Origin: Mycobacterium asiaticum
GTDB lineage: Bacteria; Actinomycetota; Actinomycetes; Mycobacteriales; Mycobacteriaceae
DNA: 64,000 bases
Assembly (NCBI RefSeq): GCF_001673365.1
Contig: NZ_LZLS01000169.1
Coordinates: 1 to 64,000, forward strand
Direction: 5' to 3'
The position numbers and the translations under genes were made by a program. This document shows positions 1 to 8,097 of this stretch, piece by piece. Below the pieces are notes generated by a model. It was not told where the DNA came from. It saw only the letters and a program-made list of their open reading frames with translations, and did not search any database. Each line of letters opens with the position of its first letter. Position 1 is the first letter of the stretch.

Positions 1-92
1 CTCCTCGTCGTTCTGGTGACTTCGTGACGTCCACAGTGGCTGGGGTATGGCCTTGCTCACTACGACAGCGCGCACCTCGTTTCGTCCGGGCG

Positions 93-147
93 AGTGCAGG
101 GTGCACCGGGAGCGGTGCCGGGGTGTCTGACGAGTGCACGGTGCACT
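93..147. promoter_or_regulatory. two 15-bp operator-like palindromes
   Basis: Two near-identical dyads lie 40 bp apart centre to centre: AGTGCAGGGTGCACC at 93-107 and AGTGCACGGTGCACT at 133-147. They stand upstream of the membrane-protein gene that begins near 241. A third copy occurs on the minus strand at 3496-3510, upstream of the dioxygenase gene. The size and symmetry suit a dimeric repressor of TetR or GntR type. No intact regulator gene is seen nearby, so the binding protein is unknown. Confidence 0.5.
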
Positions 148-240
148 TGGTGCGCGCCGAACAGGTGCGCAGTGTCGTTGTGACCGCAGTCACCGGCTGG
201 CGACAGTAAAGGCACCTGAATCTTGAAAGAAACCTTGGCA

Positions 241-930
241 ATGAAGGACGTGGCGTTCCTCCTGTCCGATGTGTGGCTGATCATCGTCGGCTTCTCTTGC
301 GGCTGGAAGTTCCTCCGCAACTACGGCAACTGGCTGCTCGGCCTTGAATGCTTGGTCGTCGGTGTATCGGCGACAAACTTCCTCGTGGGCTCGCTGCTCG
401 GCCCCGAAGCCGGCCGCGTCCCGTTTTCCGTCGCCTTTTTCCTCGACGCGTTCTCCCGGTCATTTGGCTTCACGCTCGTCCTGGTGTTGGGCCTGATGGT
501 GGTGACCCACCGGTATCAGCCGACCCTGGCGGTGGAGGTCGGCGCGTTCGGACTCGCCGTTGTGGGCGGATTCGTCCTGGGCGGGCTCGACCACTCGACG
601 CTGCACGTCGGCCCCGCCACCTTCTACGTCGTGATGAACCTGTTCACCGCGCTGTTCCTCGCGTACTTCGTGACGCGACTGTGGGCGATCGACGCCAAGC
701 GCCTTGCCGGCTGGGCGGCGCTGGTCACGGCTGCGGGGACCACGATCGCGGTCACCTACGACTTCTTTCCGCTCCCCTTCGACGACGAACTTCGCACGAT
801 CTTCTACACCGCCGCTCTGACGACGTGGGGCGCTCAGGGCTTGGTCTACTACCTCGCCTACCGCGCAATGCACGCCCACAACATTTCCGCCGGTGCGAAG
901 CCGGACCAGAAAGTGACAGCACTGTCATGA
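241..930 (+). CDS. small multi-pass membrane protein of unknown function
   Basis: The product is about 229 residues and almost wholly hydrophobic, with roughly six to seven membrane segments. The segments are separated by short polar loops, and the tail (AGAKPDQKVTALS) is hydrophilic. I do not recognise the family. The ATG at 241 is chosen. A TTG at 223 is an alternative, because AAAGG lies ten bases before it and it would add only six residues. Two palindromes at 93-147 probably control the gene. An ATG overlaps the stop codon (ATGA at 927-930), so a downstream gene was once translationally coupled; only a stub of it remains. A transport or sensing role in the neighbouring oxidation pathway is possible, but only by context. 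Confidence 0.7.
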   Translation: MKDVAFLLSDVWLIIVGFSCGWKFLRNYGNWLLGLECLVVGVSATNFLVGSLLGPEAGRVPFSVAFFLDAFSRSFGFTLVLVLGLMVVTHRYQPTLAVEVGAFGLAVVGGFVLGGLDHSTLHVGPATFYVVMNLFTALFLAYFVTRLWAIDAKRLAGWAALVTAAGTTIAVTYDFFPLPFDDELRTIFYTAALTTWGAQGLVYYLAYRAMHAHNISAGAKPDQKVTALS

Positions 931-1040
931 GCACCCACACCATCGAATACAGCACCTTCACCGGCTGGATCGACGTCCCCACCGACCTCCAACCCGCTCT
1001 GACTAGCGGTCTCACTTCTTCAGTGGGGTTGTCGGAGTAG
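927..1040 (+). pseudogene. stub of a truncated downstream gene
   Basis: An ATG overlaps the stop of the membrane-protein gene by four bases and opens a 37-codon frame beginning MSTHTIEYSTFTGWIDVPTD. The start looks like a normal globular N-terminus. From about 1000 onwards the frame runs into sequence that fits better as the 3' end of a minus-strand gene. The likeliest reading is an operon partner cut off by a deletion or rearrangement. A genuine 37-residue peptide cannot be excluded. Confidence 0.35.
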
Positions 1041-1260
1041 GTGTTTGAGAGCCTCGGCGGTCGCCTCGACGTCGGAGCTGGTGTGCGCCGTGGAGGGGAA
1101 AACCTTGCCCGAGGGCCCCGTGGAGTCCGGTGTTCCCGCCGACGGCAACGTACTGCAGGAGCGAGCCGTCCCGGTTGAGCAGCTCTTCGGCCGCACGCAG
1201 CAACTGCTCGGCCATGTGGACATCGTTGAAGCTCGCCGCCACCAGGTCGTCCAGCACACT
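1020..1260 (-). pseudogene. frameshifted gene remnant, family unknown
   Basis: Reading the minus strand, one frame gives a plausible amphipathic stretch (DDLVAASFNDVHMAEQLL, then LLNRDGSLLQYVAVGG). Near 1110 the plausible coding sense passes to a second frame (TSSDVEATAEALKHLLRQ) that ends at 1020. Together they look like the C-terminal part of a protein broken by a frameshift. It lies directly downstream of the alcohol dehydrogenase on the same strand. The family is not recognisable, and the call rests only on composition and the split frame. Confidence 0.3.
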
Positions 1261-1338
1261 GGACGACCTTCCTTTGCTGGCAGGCGCCGCGGTCCCTTGC
1301 GTGTTCTTCTGCAGGCTTCCGGCGGGCGGACGAGATGT

Positions 1339-2454
1339 TCACCAGTACTTGATCACTGAACGAATTCCGACGCCACGCTTCATCTCGTCGAACCCCTCGT
1401 TGATGTCTTCCAGGTCGATGACCCGAGTGATGAGTGAGTCGAGATCGATGCGGTTGTTCATGTAGTGCTCGACGAGCATGGGGAAATCGACGTCGGCCTT
1501 GCTTGAACCATAGTTCGAGCCGATGAGCGCAAGCTCCTGGTCGGACATGACAAACGGATCGATGGTGACCTTCACGCCGTCCGCCACTTGCCCGGCGACC
1601 ACGGCAGTGCCGCCGCGGGCCAACACCGCGTAAGCGGCCTCGATGGTCTGCGGCAGTCCGATGGCCTCGATCGCGACTTCCACCCCTCGACCATCCGTGA
1701 ACTGCGCGACCTTCGCCGCCAGATCCTCGCGGGCGCTGTTGATGACCTCTGTGGCTCCGAAAACGCTTGCGTAGTTGAGCTTTTCGTCAGAGACATCGGC
1801 AGCGATGATCTTTTGCGCGCCCACCATACGAGCACCCTGAATCGCATTCAGCCCGACGCCGCCGCAGCCGATGACAAGCACCGTATCGCTCGGACGCACC
1901 TTTGCGGTGTTGACCGCTGCCCCGACCCCCGTAGTGACTGCGCAGCCGATGAGCGACGACGGTTCGAAGGGCGCGTCGTTCCGGATGGCGATCGCACCCG
2001 ATTCGGGCACCATCACATACTGGCCGAACGTACCGAGGCCGGCGAAGCTGAGCACGTCCCCGTCCGCATCCGTGACACGCGACCGACCGTCGAAGGAGAG
2101 ATGGTTGGCCGAATGCTGGCTCACCATGTCGCACAGGACGGGCCTGCCGCTAAGGCAGTAGCGGCACCGACGGCACGAGGGCGTCCAGGAGAGAACAACG
2201 TGATCGCCGGGCGCCAGCGTCGTGACTCCCTGCCCGACGCTCTCGACGATCCCGGCGCCCTCGTGGCCGAGGATCATGGGGGTCGGCGCATCCCATCCAC
2301 CTGCGATCACATGCAGGTCGCTGTGGCACAACCCACTCGCCTGCATCCGCACGAGTACGTCGCCGGGCGGCGGAGTCGAGGGGATCGAAACTTTTTCGAT
2401 GGTGAGTGGCGCATTCGCGGTCCGGAAGATGGCGGCGTCGAATTCGATGGTCAT
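1339..2454 (-). CDS. zinc-dependent alcohol dehydrogenase (class III-like MDR)
   Basis: A 371-residue medium-chain dehydrogenase that should oxidise an alcohol, or a hydroxymethyl adduct, with a nicotinamide cofactor. The catalytic zinc site is visible as GLCHSDLH (about residues 41-48) and GHEGAGIVESVG (about 63-74). The structural zinc loop CRRCRYCLSGRPVLC has its four cysteines. The Rossmann motif VIGCGGVGLNAIQGA sits near residue 195. Length is normal for class III and mycobacterial NDMA/mycothiol-type enzymes, but the true substrate and cofactor cannot be read from sequence. The gene starts 73 bp after the PhyH-type dioxygenase on the same strand, so the two probably form an operon in which the dioxygenase hydroxylates a substrate and this enzyme oxidises the product. 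Confidence 0.9.
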   Translation of the reverse strand: MTIEFDAAIFRTANAPLTIEKVSIPSTPPPGDVLVRMQASGLCHSDLHVIAGGWDAPTPMILGHEGAGIVESVGQGVTTLAPGDHVVLSWTPSCRRCRYCLSGRPVLCDMVSQHSANHLSFDGRSRVTDADGDVLSFAGLGTFGQYVMVPESGAIAIRNDAPFEPSSLIGCAVTTGVGAAVNTAKVRPSDTVLVIGCGGVGLNAIQGARMVGAQKIIAADVSDEKLNYASVFGATEVINSAREDLAAKVAQFTDGRGVEVAIEAIGLPQTIEAAYAVLARGGTAVVAGQVADGVKVTIDPFVMSDQELALIGSNYGSSKADVDFPMLVEHYMNNRIDLDSLITRVIDLEDINEGFDEMKRGVGIRSVIKYW

Positions 2455-2527
2455 GACATCTCCTGAAGGTTATTGAATTCCGGCCGCAACGCGTCGCGGC
2501 TCCGCCCGTCTGGCCCGCACTCGTCGG

Positions 2528-3391
2528 TCAGAGGTCGAGGTAGTCCGCGAGCTCGCTGTAGTCGACCTGCCAAAGTCCCGGAGAGCCGGTCGGGTACTGC
2601 GAGCGGAATCCGATGAGGCTCTGAACGCGGGGCGGGAGTGATCGTGCAAGTTCGCGGTCGACGAGAAACGGGTAGGCCTCCTCGCCCACCAAGAAGCCCG
2701 GGTTGAGTGCGAAGCTGACCGCACGGCGGTACTCGTCGGAAGTTCGGTTCGCGCCGCCGCCGTGGGCGGTCTTGCCGCTGAAGAACTGCGCGTCGCCAGC
2801 GCTCATCTCGGCCGGAACGGTCTGCTCAGGCGTGCCGCGGTCCTCGAAGTCCCCCCACTTGTGGCTACCCGGGATCACTCGGGTGGCGCCGTTCTCCTCA
2901 GTGAAGTCGGTCAGAGCGATCAGGAAGTTGATGGTCACCTCGGGCCCTGCGGGCCCCATGCCGACGAACGGAAACCAGTTCTCCAGGTCGCGGTGAAGCA
3001 TCTGCGCGGCGTTGCCAGGACCGATCTCGATCACCTGAGCCGTCGTCATCCAGTAGGTTCCCGATTCTTCGAGAAACACCCCGTCGGCCAGCGCATGAAC
3101 GAGGTCGTGATCGATCACTTCGCGGCGGAACGTCTCGCTTCGGGTGACCAGGTTGGTGAGGCGTTTGGTGTTCCGACCGTGAAATTCCGCGACGATTTCG
3201 TTGTCGTGCTTGGAGCCGGCATTCAGCTCCCGCAGGGCCGGGTCGATCTCGGCGTTGAATCGTGCGACTTGATCCGGTGTGAGAAGTCGTTCAATGATGA
3301 CACCGCCATCCTCGCGGACGATCGACAGAATCTCGTCGATCGGAGCTGTACTGGCGATCGCGCGTAGTTTCGCAGTGGCAGTTGCAGACAT
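2528..3391 (-). CDS. phytanoyl-CoA dioxygenase (PhyH) family protein
   Basis: A 287-residue Fe(II)/2-oxoglutarate-dependent oxygenase of the PhyH family. The iron-binding HxD pair is seen in LHRDLENW and the distal histidine in KTAHGGGANRT. An arginine a few residues on (EYRRAVSF) is suitable for binding the 2-oxoglutarate carboxylate. The conserved block TEENGATRVIPGSHKW is typical of the family. The start at 3391 is preferred over an upstream in-frame ATG at 3502 because AAGGAAG lies about ten bases before it and the extra N-terminus looks non-coding. A palindrome at 3496-3510 shares its sequence with two upstream of the membrane-protein gene. Substrate unknown; a small hydroxylated metabolite is inferred from the adjoining dehydrogenase. 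Confidence 0.85.
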   Translation of the reverse strand: MSATATAKLRAIASTAPIDEILSIVREDGGVIIERLLTPDQVARFNAEIDPALRELNAGSKHDNEIVAEFHGRNTKRLTNLVTRSETFRREVIDHDLVHALADGVFLEESGTYWMTTAQVIEIGPGNAAQMLHRDLENWFPFVGMGPAGPEVTINFLIALTDFTEENGATRVIPGSHKWGDFEDRGTPEQTVPAEMSAGDAQFFSGKTAHGGGANRTSDEYRRAVSFALNPGFLVGEEAYPFLVDRELARSLPPRVQSLIGFRSQYPTGSPGLWQVDYSELADYLDL

Positions 3392-3495
3392 GGCGGCGAC
3401 ACTTCCTTGCTGTGGTCGGGGTGATCCGGGACTCCACAATGGGCGACACTCGACCCACGGGACTACAGCATCCGGTCGCAGATTTCGGTGGTAGC

Positions 3496-3510
3496 GGTGC
3501 ACACTGCACT
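3496..3510 (-). promoter_or_regulatory. operator-like palindrome upstream of phyH-adh
   Basis: Read on the minus strand the site is AGTGCAGTGTGCACC. It differs at a single base from the site at 93-107 and lies 105 bp upstream of the dioxygenase start. This suggests one regulator controls both the phyH-adh unit and the membrane-protein gene. Confidence 0.45.
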
Positions 3511-3709
3511 ACCCCGGGTGAGGGCATACCTACTCCAAGTGGACGTGCCGCATCGAGAATGTCAGATGACCATGGCCCCGGAACGCGGTCACCGCACGCC
3601 GTTCAATTCCCGTGTGCGCGCCATCAGCGGCATCTGAAATGGCGTTGAATTCTCCGCTATGTCAGGGAATTGAGAACCGATGCACGCGGGGAGGACTGCG
3701 ACGTAGGTC

Positions 3710-6700
3710 CTACCGCGCCATATTCGCAAACCGCGACAAATGCAATTGATGCGCGACCGTCACCGTCTTGGTCGGTCCGTTACGGTGTTTGGCCAGAATG
3801 AAATCCGCTTCTCCCCCACGTGGATCATCGCGTTCGAATGCATCCGGTCGGTTTAAAAGAATGACCATGTCCGCATCTTGCTCTAAACTATTGTGAATAT
3901 TTATGCAGTTGGCTACAAAATTATGTGTTCTGTCCACGGTTCCATCGTAGACGTCCTGCTCGCCGATGCTGGTTATCTCAACAATGGTGTCCCAGAAAAC
4001 GTCGCTGGTGGCTAGCGAATGAAGTTCTGGATCCTCAAGCGTTGCGGCTACCCTGTGCAAGAGGGGTCTTCCGGGGGCGTGCCTTGACCTCTCGCCGCTA
4101 AGTTGCAGTCGCGTCGTTGCTCGAAACTCACCGCGACTAAAGCCTCTGCGCCCCAATGCTTCTCGTATCGAGTTCCATACGTCAACCGGTACCGTGTCAG
4201 CGCCGGGCCGACGGGTCCTACCTACCAGGTGCTTAAGTACAATTTCGGCGGATTCGCCTCGAGCGCCATAGCCACCGACCTTCGTCAGAAAAGCCGTCTG
4301 ATTCTGCGCCCTGTCAATCCACAAGTGCCAACAGTCGCGATAATTCCCCTTTCGCATCCGAGTAATCCTGCTTTGAATGCCCAAACGCAGAAGCAATTGC
4401 GCGACATCGTCAACCAAACGACGGCTTGTGGACGCATAGTAGATCCGTCCGATTTGAACCTTCGCGTCCCAACGCACCGATCCGTCCGTCGCCCACAGGT
4501 GCCGAAGGAATAACGCCACCTGATCGTTGGGCGCTTGAAAGACGGGGTGCGGCACGAACTTTTCATAACTGCGCTTGCCGAACAGTCCCAGCTCGTCCAA
4601 CCAGGCCGCGATCGGGTTGCGCCGACCATGCGTCAACCGGTATGGCGCCGGCAACCGCAGGGTGGTTGCCCGCGCAGCAGGATATTCGTCACGCACGGCG
4701 GCCACACCGAAATGCCTCGCCGCCGACGTCACCGCGAGGAGATTGGCCTCATCGATGGAGGCGTAGCGAATCGGCTGGCGTTTCACACACGAACCATCGC
4801 CAATCATGTGTGCCAGCATGATGACCTCAGAGTCGTCCATCCGCTGCGTGTCGACAGGCTCGGGAACGCGTCGCGGTACCGCGACGCGGTCGCCAATCTT
4901 CAGTTCCTCTAACGGAGTCCACCCTTCAAGCTTCATGAAGGGGTGGTTGCCGGTTGCCTCGACTTCGCGCCCAGAGGCCAGCCGCAGTCGGAACACCTCT
5001 TTGCGCCCGCTCGAAAAAACATTGGTCATCGGTCGGGCGACCATGCGCAGGCGCTCATCCAATGACCACACCAGCGGTCGCTCGCCGGTTCGCATCAGCT
5101 CCCCAAAGGTGACTTCAGAACCGTTGTCGGCGCGCAGGATTCGCGTGTTGGCGGTCAGGCAGCCCGACTCACGAAGGTCGGACAGCATCGGTTTCTTGTC
5201 GGTGCGCTGCTCTGGCCCACGGTTGAGCTGGCTGATCGCGACTACCGGAACCTCGAGCTCTTTGGCCAGCAGCTTCAGATGCCTGGAGAACTCCGACACT
5301 TCGATCTGTCGCGACTCGACCTTCTTGCCCGATGTCATCAGCTGCAGGTAGTCGACCACGACGAGTTTGAGGTTGGCCTTTTGGCGCAGCCGACGCGCCT
5401 TGGCGCGGATCTCCATCATGGTCAGGTTCGGCGAATCGTCGATATACAGTGGCGCTTCACTGATTTCGCTCATTCGCCGGGCCAGCCGCGTCCAGTCGTC
5501 GTCGGTCATTCGGCCCGAACGCATATCGGCGAGTTTGATTTTCGCCTCAGCCGACAGCAGCCGCATCACGATCTCGGACTTGCTCATTTCCAGCGAGAAG
5601 ATGACGCTGGCCATGCGGTTTTTGATCGAGCAGGACCGCATGAAGTCCAGCCCCAGTGTCGAGTTGTGGGTCGGCACCATGCCGCGGCCGGCGAGGTAGA
5701 GATGCGCGGGGTTGTCCACTTCGACACAACGCACCGCAACACTGGGCACCCGGCGCACCGACACGATCTGCAGCACCTTCGTCAAAACGGTGACGTCGGA
5801 CCCCGCCGATCCCGCTGGTGCGATCGTGTCCAGGCCGCTGCGCAGTTGTGCCGAGCTCCGAGTGCCGTAGCCCGTCGGCCAGAGATGCTGCGCATCAGCG
5901 ACAATTGTTGTGCCATCAGAGAATTCGATCTCGTAGCACGGGCGGCCCAGCAAGATCTCGGTCCCTGCGATGACCCGCGTTGGGTGCCCGTCGGCATCGA
6001 GCAACTCATCACCGACGGCGACATCACCCATCGTGGTCCAGCCGAACGGCGTGGGCAGCGGAGTGCCGAGTGCCAGCGCCTTCCCGACACCTGGCCGCGC
6101 CGCCACGATGATCATCTGTCCCGGGTGCAGGCCGTTGGTCACCTCGTCGAGTTCGGTGAACCCGGTCGGCACGCCTCGCGACATGCCTCCGTTGGAGGCG
6201 ATCGCATCGATCTCATCCATCGTCGGCTGCAACAGATCCTCGAGCGGTACGAAATCCTCCGACGTCCGCCGGTCGGCGACCTCGTAGATCTCGGCCTGAG
6301 CGCGGTCCACGATTTCGGCCACATCGGCCCCGTCGGCGCCCGCGTAGCCGTACTGCACCACCCGGGTGCCGGCCTCTACCAGGCGACGCAGCAGCGCCTT
6401 CTCGGAGACGATGGTCGCGTAGTACCCCGCGTTGGCCGCAGTCGGCACGGTCGAGATCAGCGTGTGCAGGTATGGCGCGCCACCGATGCGGCGTAGCAGC
6501 CCGCGGCGGTCAAGTTCGGCGGCCACGGTGACCGCGTCCGCGGGCTCGCCACGGCCGTAGAGGTCCAGGATGGCGTCATAGACGTTCTGATGCGCCGGAC
6601 GGTAGAAGTCGCCCGGCCGCAGGCGCTCCAAGACGTCGGCGATGGCGTCTTTACTGAGCAGCATCCCGCCCAGTACCGACTGCTCGGCGGCTAGGTCCTG

Positions 6701-6778
6701 GGGCGGCTGGCGGCCGTAATCTTCACTCGGCGCCGAGGCATCCATCCCGGGGTGCGGCAAGTCATCGACAACGGCCAT
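3710..6778 (-). CDS. dnaB: replicative DNA helicase DnaB with two inteins
   Basis: The precursor is 1022 residues; removing two inteins leaves a 459-residue helicase, the usual mycobacterial length. It is the hexameric 5'-3' helicase at the replication fork. The N-terminal DnaB domain spans about residues 20-130 and the RecA-like domain starts near 195. Walker A, GVGK/ST, is split by intein 1 (residues 234-372). Walker B is LKLVVVDYLQLM. Intein 2 (540-963) sits after DLRESG and before SLEQDADMV. The ATG has an exceptionally strong ribosome site (AAAGGAGGTGAGGG). The helicase is inactive until intein 1 is removed, because the ATP-binding loop is interrupted. Gene order matches rpsF-ssb-rpsR-rplI-dnaB of other mycobacteria. 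Confidence 0.97.
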   Translation of the reverse strand: MAVVDDLPHPGMDASAPSEDYGRQPPQDLAAEQSVLGGMLLSKDAIADVLERLRPGDFYRPAHQNVYDAILDLYGRGEPADAVTVAAELDRRGLLRRIGGAPYLHTLISTVPTAANAGYYATIVSEKALLRRLVEAGTRVVQYGYAGADGADVAEIVDRAQAEIYEVADRRTSEDFVPLEDLLQPTMDEIDAIASNGGMSRGVPTGFTELDEVTNGLHPGQMIIVAARPGVGKALALGTPLPTPFGWTTMGDVAVGDELLDADGHPTRVIAGTEILLGRPCYEIEFSDGTTIVADAQHLWPTGYGTRSSAQLRSGLDTIAPAGSAGSDVTVLTKVLQIVSVRRVPSVAVRCVEVDNPAHLYLAGRGMVPTHNSTLGLDFMRSCSIKNRMASVIFSLEMSKSEIVMRLLSAEAKIKLADMRSGRMTDDDWTRLARRMSEISEAPLYIDDSPNLTMMEIRAKARRLRQKANLKLVVVDYLQLMTSGKKVESRQIEVSEFSRHLKLLAKELEVPVVAISQLNRGPEQRTDKKPMLSDLRESGCLTANTRILRADNGSEVTFGELMRTGERPLVWSLDERLRMVARPMTNVFSSGRKEVFRLRLASGREVEATGNHPFMKLEGWTPLEELKIGDRVAVPRRVPEPVDTQRMDDSEVIMLAHMIGDGSCVKRQPIRYASIDEANLLAVTSAARHFGVAAVRDEYPAARATTLRLPAPYRLTHGRRNPIAAWLDELGLFGKRSYEKFVPHPVFQAPNDQVALFLRHLWATDGSVRWDAKVQIGRIYYASTSRRLVDDVAQLLLRLGIQSRITRMRKGNYRDCWHLWIDRAQNQTAFLTKVGGYGARGESAEIVLKHLVGRTRRPGADTVPVDVWNSIREALGRRGFSRGEFRATTRLQLSGERSRHAPGRPLLHRVAATLEDPELHSLATSDVFWDTIVEITSIGEQDVYDGTVDRTHNFVANCINIHNSLEQDADMVILLNRPDAFERDDPRGGEADFILAKHRNGPTKTVTVAHQLHLSRFANMAR
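3890..5161 (-). other. DnaB intein 2, LAGLIDADG endonuclease type
   Basis: A 424-residue element within DnaB (precursor residues 540-963). It begins with Cys (CLTANTRIL, block A) and has the block B motif ATGNHPF. It ends in IHN followed by Ser as the +1 residue, so it fits the ordinary class 1 splicing pathway. Two dodecapeptide-like motifs, LAHMIGDGS and LRHLWATDGSV, mark a homing endonuclease domain in the middle. The insertion point and size are like the single intein I recall from M. tuberculosis DnaB. The extreme 3' part near 3890-3930 is visibly AT-richer than the extein. Confidence 0.93.
5663..6079 (-). other. DnaB intein 1, class 3 mini-intein in Walker A
   Basis: A 139-residue element (precursor 234-372) inserted between Lys and Ser of the Walker A motif. 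It starts with Ala, not Cys or Ser, so it cannot use the class 1 mechanism. It contains Trp at intein position 67 (AQHLWPT), Cys at 118 (AVRCVEVD) and Thr at 137 (VPTHN). These fit the WCT signature of class 3 inteins, in which the block F Cys is the branching nucleophile. It ends HN followed by Ser. No endonuclease domain is present. Confidence 0.88.
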
Positions 6779-7255
6779 GGACCCTCACCTCCTTTGACTT
6801 TGCACCGAACATATATTCGACCACTGACATCCGAGCACAAGTCAAGGCACCGACCCCCACCCCCCGATTTGTCCGCGTCGTCAAAGCGCCACGAGGAACG
6901 TAAACGTTGCTGGCGCGGTGTCCAACAGGGCTTGTTCATGAAGCTGTGCATCGTGTGTGCATATCCGTGAACGCCAATGTTGAGGGGGGTGTGGAGAACC
7001 TGTGGATCAATGCGGGTAGGCATGGCATCACTGCTGCTGACCGCCATACAACGCCGTAAATCTGGTGTGGACAAGAATTGCATCGGCGTGTCGGTGCAGG
7101 TTATCGCGCCGGGCGTGTTGGTTTTCTGACAGATTTTGGCCGAGTTAATGGTTGGTTACGCCGACGGTCGCGCGGCGGCTTCGGATTTGTTCGCCAGAGC
7201 GCCAAGAGACGAAGTCGAAGCTCACAAGAAGCTCACGGCAACTTCAGGGCAGCCG
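6779..7255. other. rplI-dnaB intergenic region
   Basis: A gap of nearly 480 bp with no convincing gene; open frames here are short and lack ribosome sites. It must hold the dnaB promoter, since a strong terminator follows rplI. Several DnaA-box-like 9-mers occur in its middle (separate entry). A C-rich run (cacccccaccccccg) lies near 6853. Confidence 0.6.
6990..7074. promoter_or_regulatory. cluster of DnaA-box-like 9-mers upstream of dnaB
   Basis: TGTGGACAA at 7066-7074 is the exact complement of the mycobacterial DnaA box TTGTCCACA. TGTGGAGAA at 6990-6998 and TGTGGATCA at 7001-7009 each differ by about one base from recognised boxes. The group lies about 210-300 bp upstream of the dnaB start. 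DnaA-dependent control of dnaB is an inference; random occurrence of the two weaker sites is possible. Confidence 0.35.
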
Positions 7256-7292
7256 AAAACCCGGTGTGGCCGAACCGGCCACACCGGGTTGT
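7256..7292 (-). terminator. intrinsic terminator after rplI
   Basis: Reading the minus strand after the rplI stop there is a 12-bp perfect GC-rich stem, CCCGGTGTGGCC with GGCCACACCGGG, around a five-base loop. It is followed by TTTTCGG. It should end the rpsF-ssb-rpsR-rplI transcript and leaves dnaB with its own promoter. Confidence 0.85.
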
Positions 7293-7308
7293 TCACGGAT
7301 GCGGCGAG

Positions 7309-7767
7309 TTAGCTCTCGCCCACGACCTCGAGTGCGACCTCGACGTCGATCTCGGGGTGCAGGTGCACCACCACCGGATGGGTCCCGACCGACTTGATGT
7401 GGCTCTTGGGCAGTCGGACGATCCGCTTGTCCAGATTGGGCCCGCCCGCCTTCTTGATCGCGGCGACGACGTCGCCGGCGGTCACCGAACCGAACAGCTT
7501 GCCGCTGTCGGAGGCGGTCTTCACCGGGAGCGACACCGAACCAAGCGCCTCGATGGCGGTCTTGATCTCGTTGGCGTGCTCACGGTCGCGGACGGTCTTG
7601 GTTTCGCGCGCGCGGCGGATGTCATCGGCTTGCCGCTGTGCACCGCGGGAAGCGACGATCGCCAGCCCGCGCGGCAGCAGGAAGTTGCGGCCGTAGCCGT
7701 CCTTGACCTCGACAGTTTCGCCGACGGAACCGAGGTGGTCGACGTCAGCCGTAAGTATCAGCTTCAT
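7309..7767 (-). CDS. rplI: 50S ribosomal protein L9
   Basis: A 152-residue protein of the large ribosomal subunit. The N-terminal rRNA-binding domain is plain ([13 protein letters not shown], then [18 protein letters not shown]), joined by a long charged helix to the C-terminal domain ([15 protein letters not shown]). The ATG at 7767 begins the conserved N-terminus; the in-frame extension upstream is non-coding. It is the last gene of the rpsF-ssb-rpsR-rplI unit and is followed by a strong hairpin terminator. Confidence 0.97.
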   Translation of the reverse strand: MKLILTADVDHLGSVGETVEVKDGYGRNFLLPRGLAIVASRGAQRQADDIRRARETKTVRDREHANEIKTAIEALGSVSLPVKTASDSGKLFGSVTAGDVVAAIKKAGGPNLDKRIVRLPKSHIKSVGTHPVVVHLHPEIDVEVALEVVGES

Positions 7768-7807
7768 CGTTTCGCTTTCATTGGGCTCTTGTTGTGCGCT
7801 GCGGCAT

Positions 7808-8062
7808 CTACCGCGTGGACGAGGTGAAGGGCAGCAGCGCGACCTCGCGAGCATTCTTCACCGCGATCGCGATGTCCCGCTGGTGCTGCACGCAGTTACC
7901 GGTCACCCGACGAGCCCGGATCTTGCCGCGCTCACTGATGTAGGTCCGCAGCAGGTTGGTGTCCTTGTAGTCGATGCTTTGGTCCTTCTTGGCGCAGAAG
8001 ACGCACTTGCGCGCCTTGATCGGCTTCTCCGGCGCCGGGCGCCGCTTGGTGGACTTGGCCAT
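7808..8062 (-). CDS. rpsR: 30S ribosomal protein S18, zinc-binding form
   Basis: An 84-residue S18 with the expected core ([17 protein letters not shown] and [15 protein letters not shown]). It retains the CVFC pair at residues 20-23 and a further Cys at NCVQ, so it is the zinc-ribbon (C+) form. In mycobacteria C+ ribosomal proteins are replaced by C- paralogues when zinc is scarce; that paralogue would lie elsewhere. The gene lies between ssb and rplI on the same strand. Confidence 0.96.
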   Translation of the reverse strand: MAKSTKRRPAPEKPIKARKCVFCAKKDQSIDYKDTNLLRTYISERGKIRARRVTGNCVQHQRDIAIAVKNAREVALLPFTSSTR

Positions 8063-8097
8063 GTTTGTGTCTTACTTCCGTTCTTGAATTTGCTGTG

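Noticed and set aside
5279..6496. 405-codon plus-strand frame opposite dnaB
   Set aside because: Antisense shadow of a strongly conserved gene, as is common in GC-rich DNA; Arg/His/Gly-rich with no motif.
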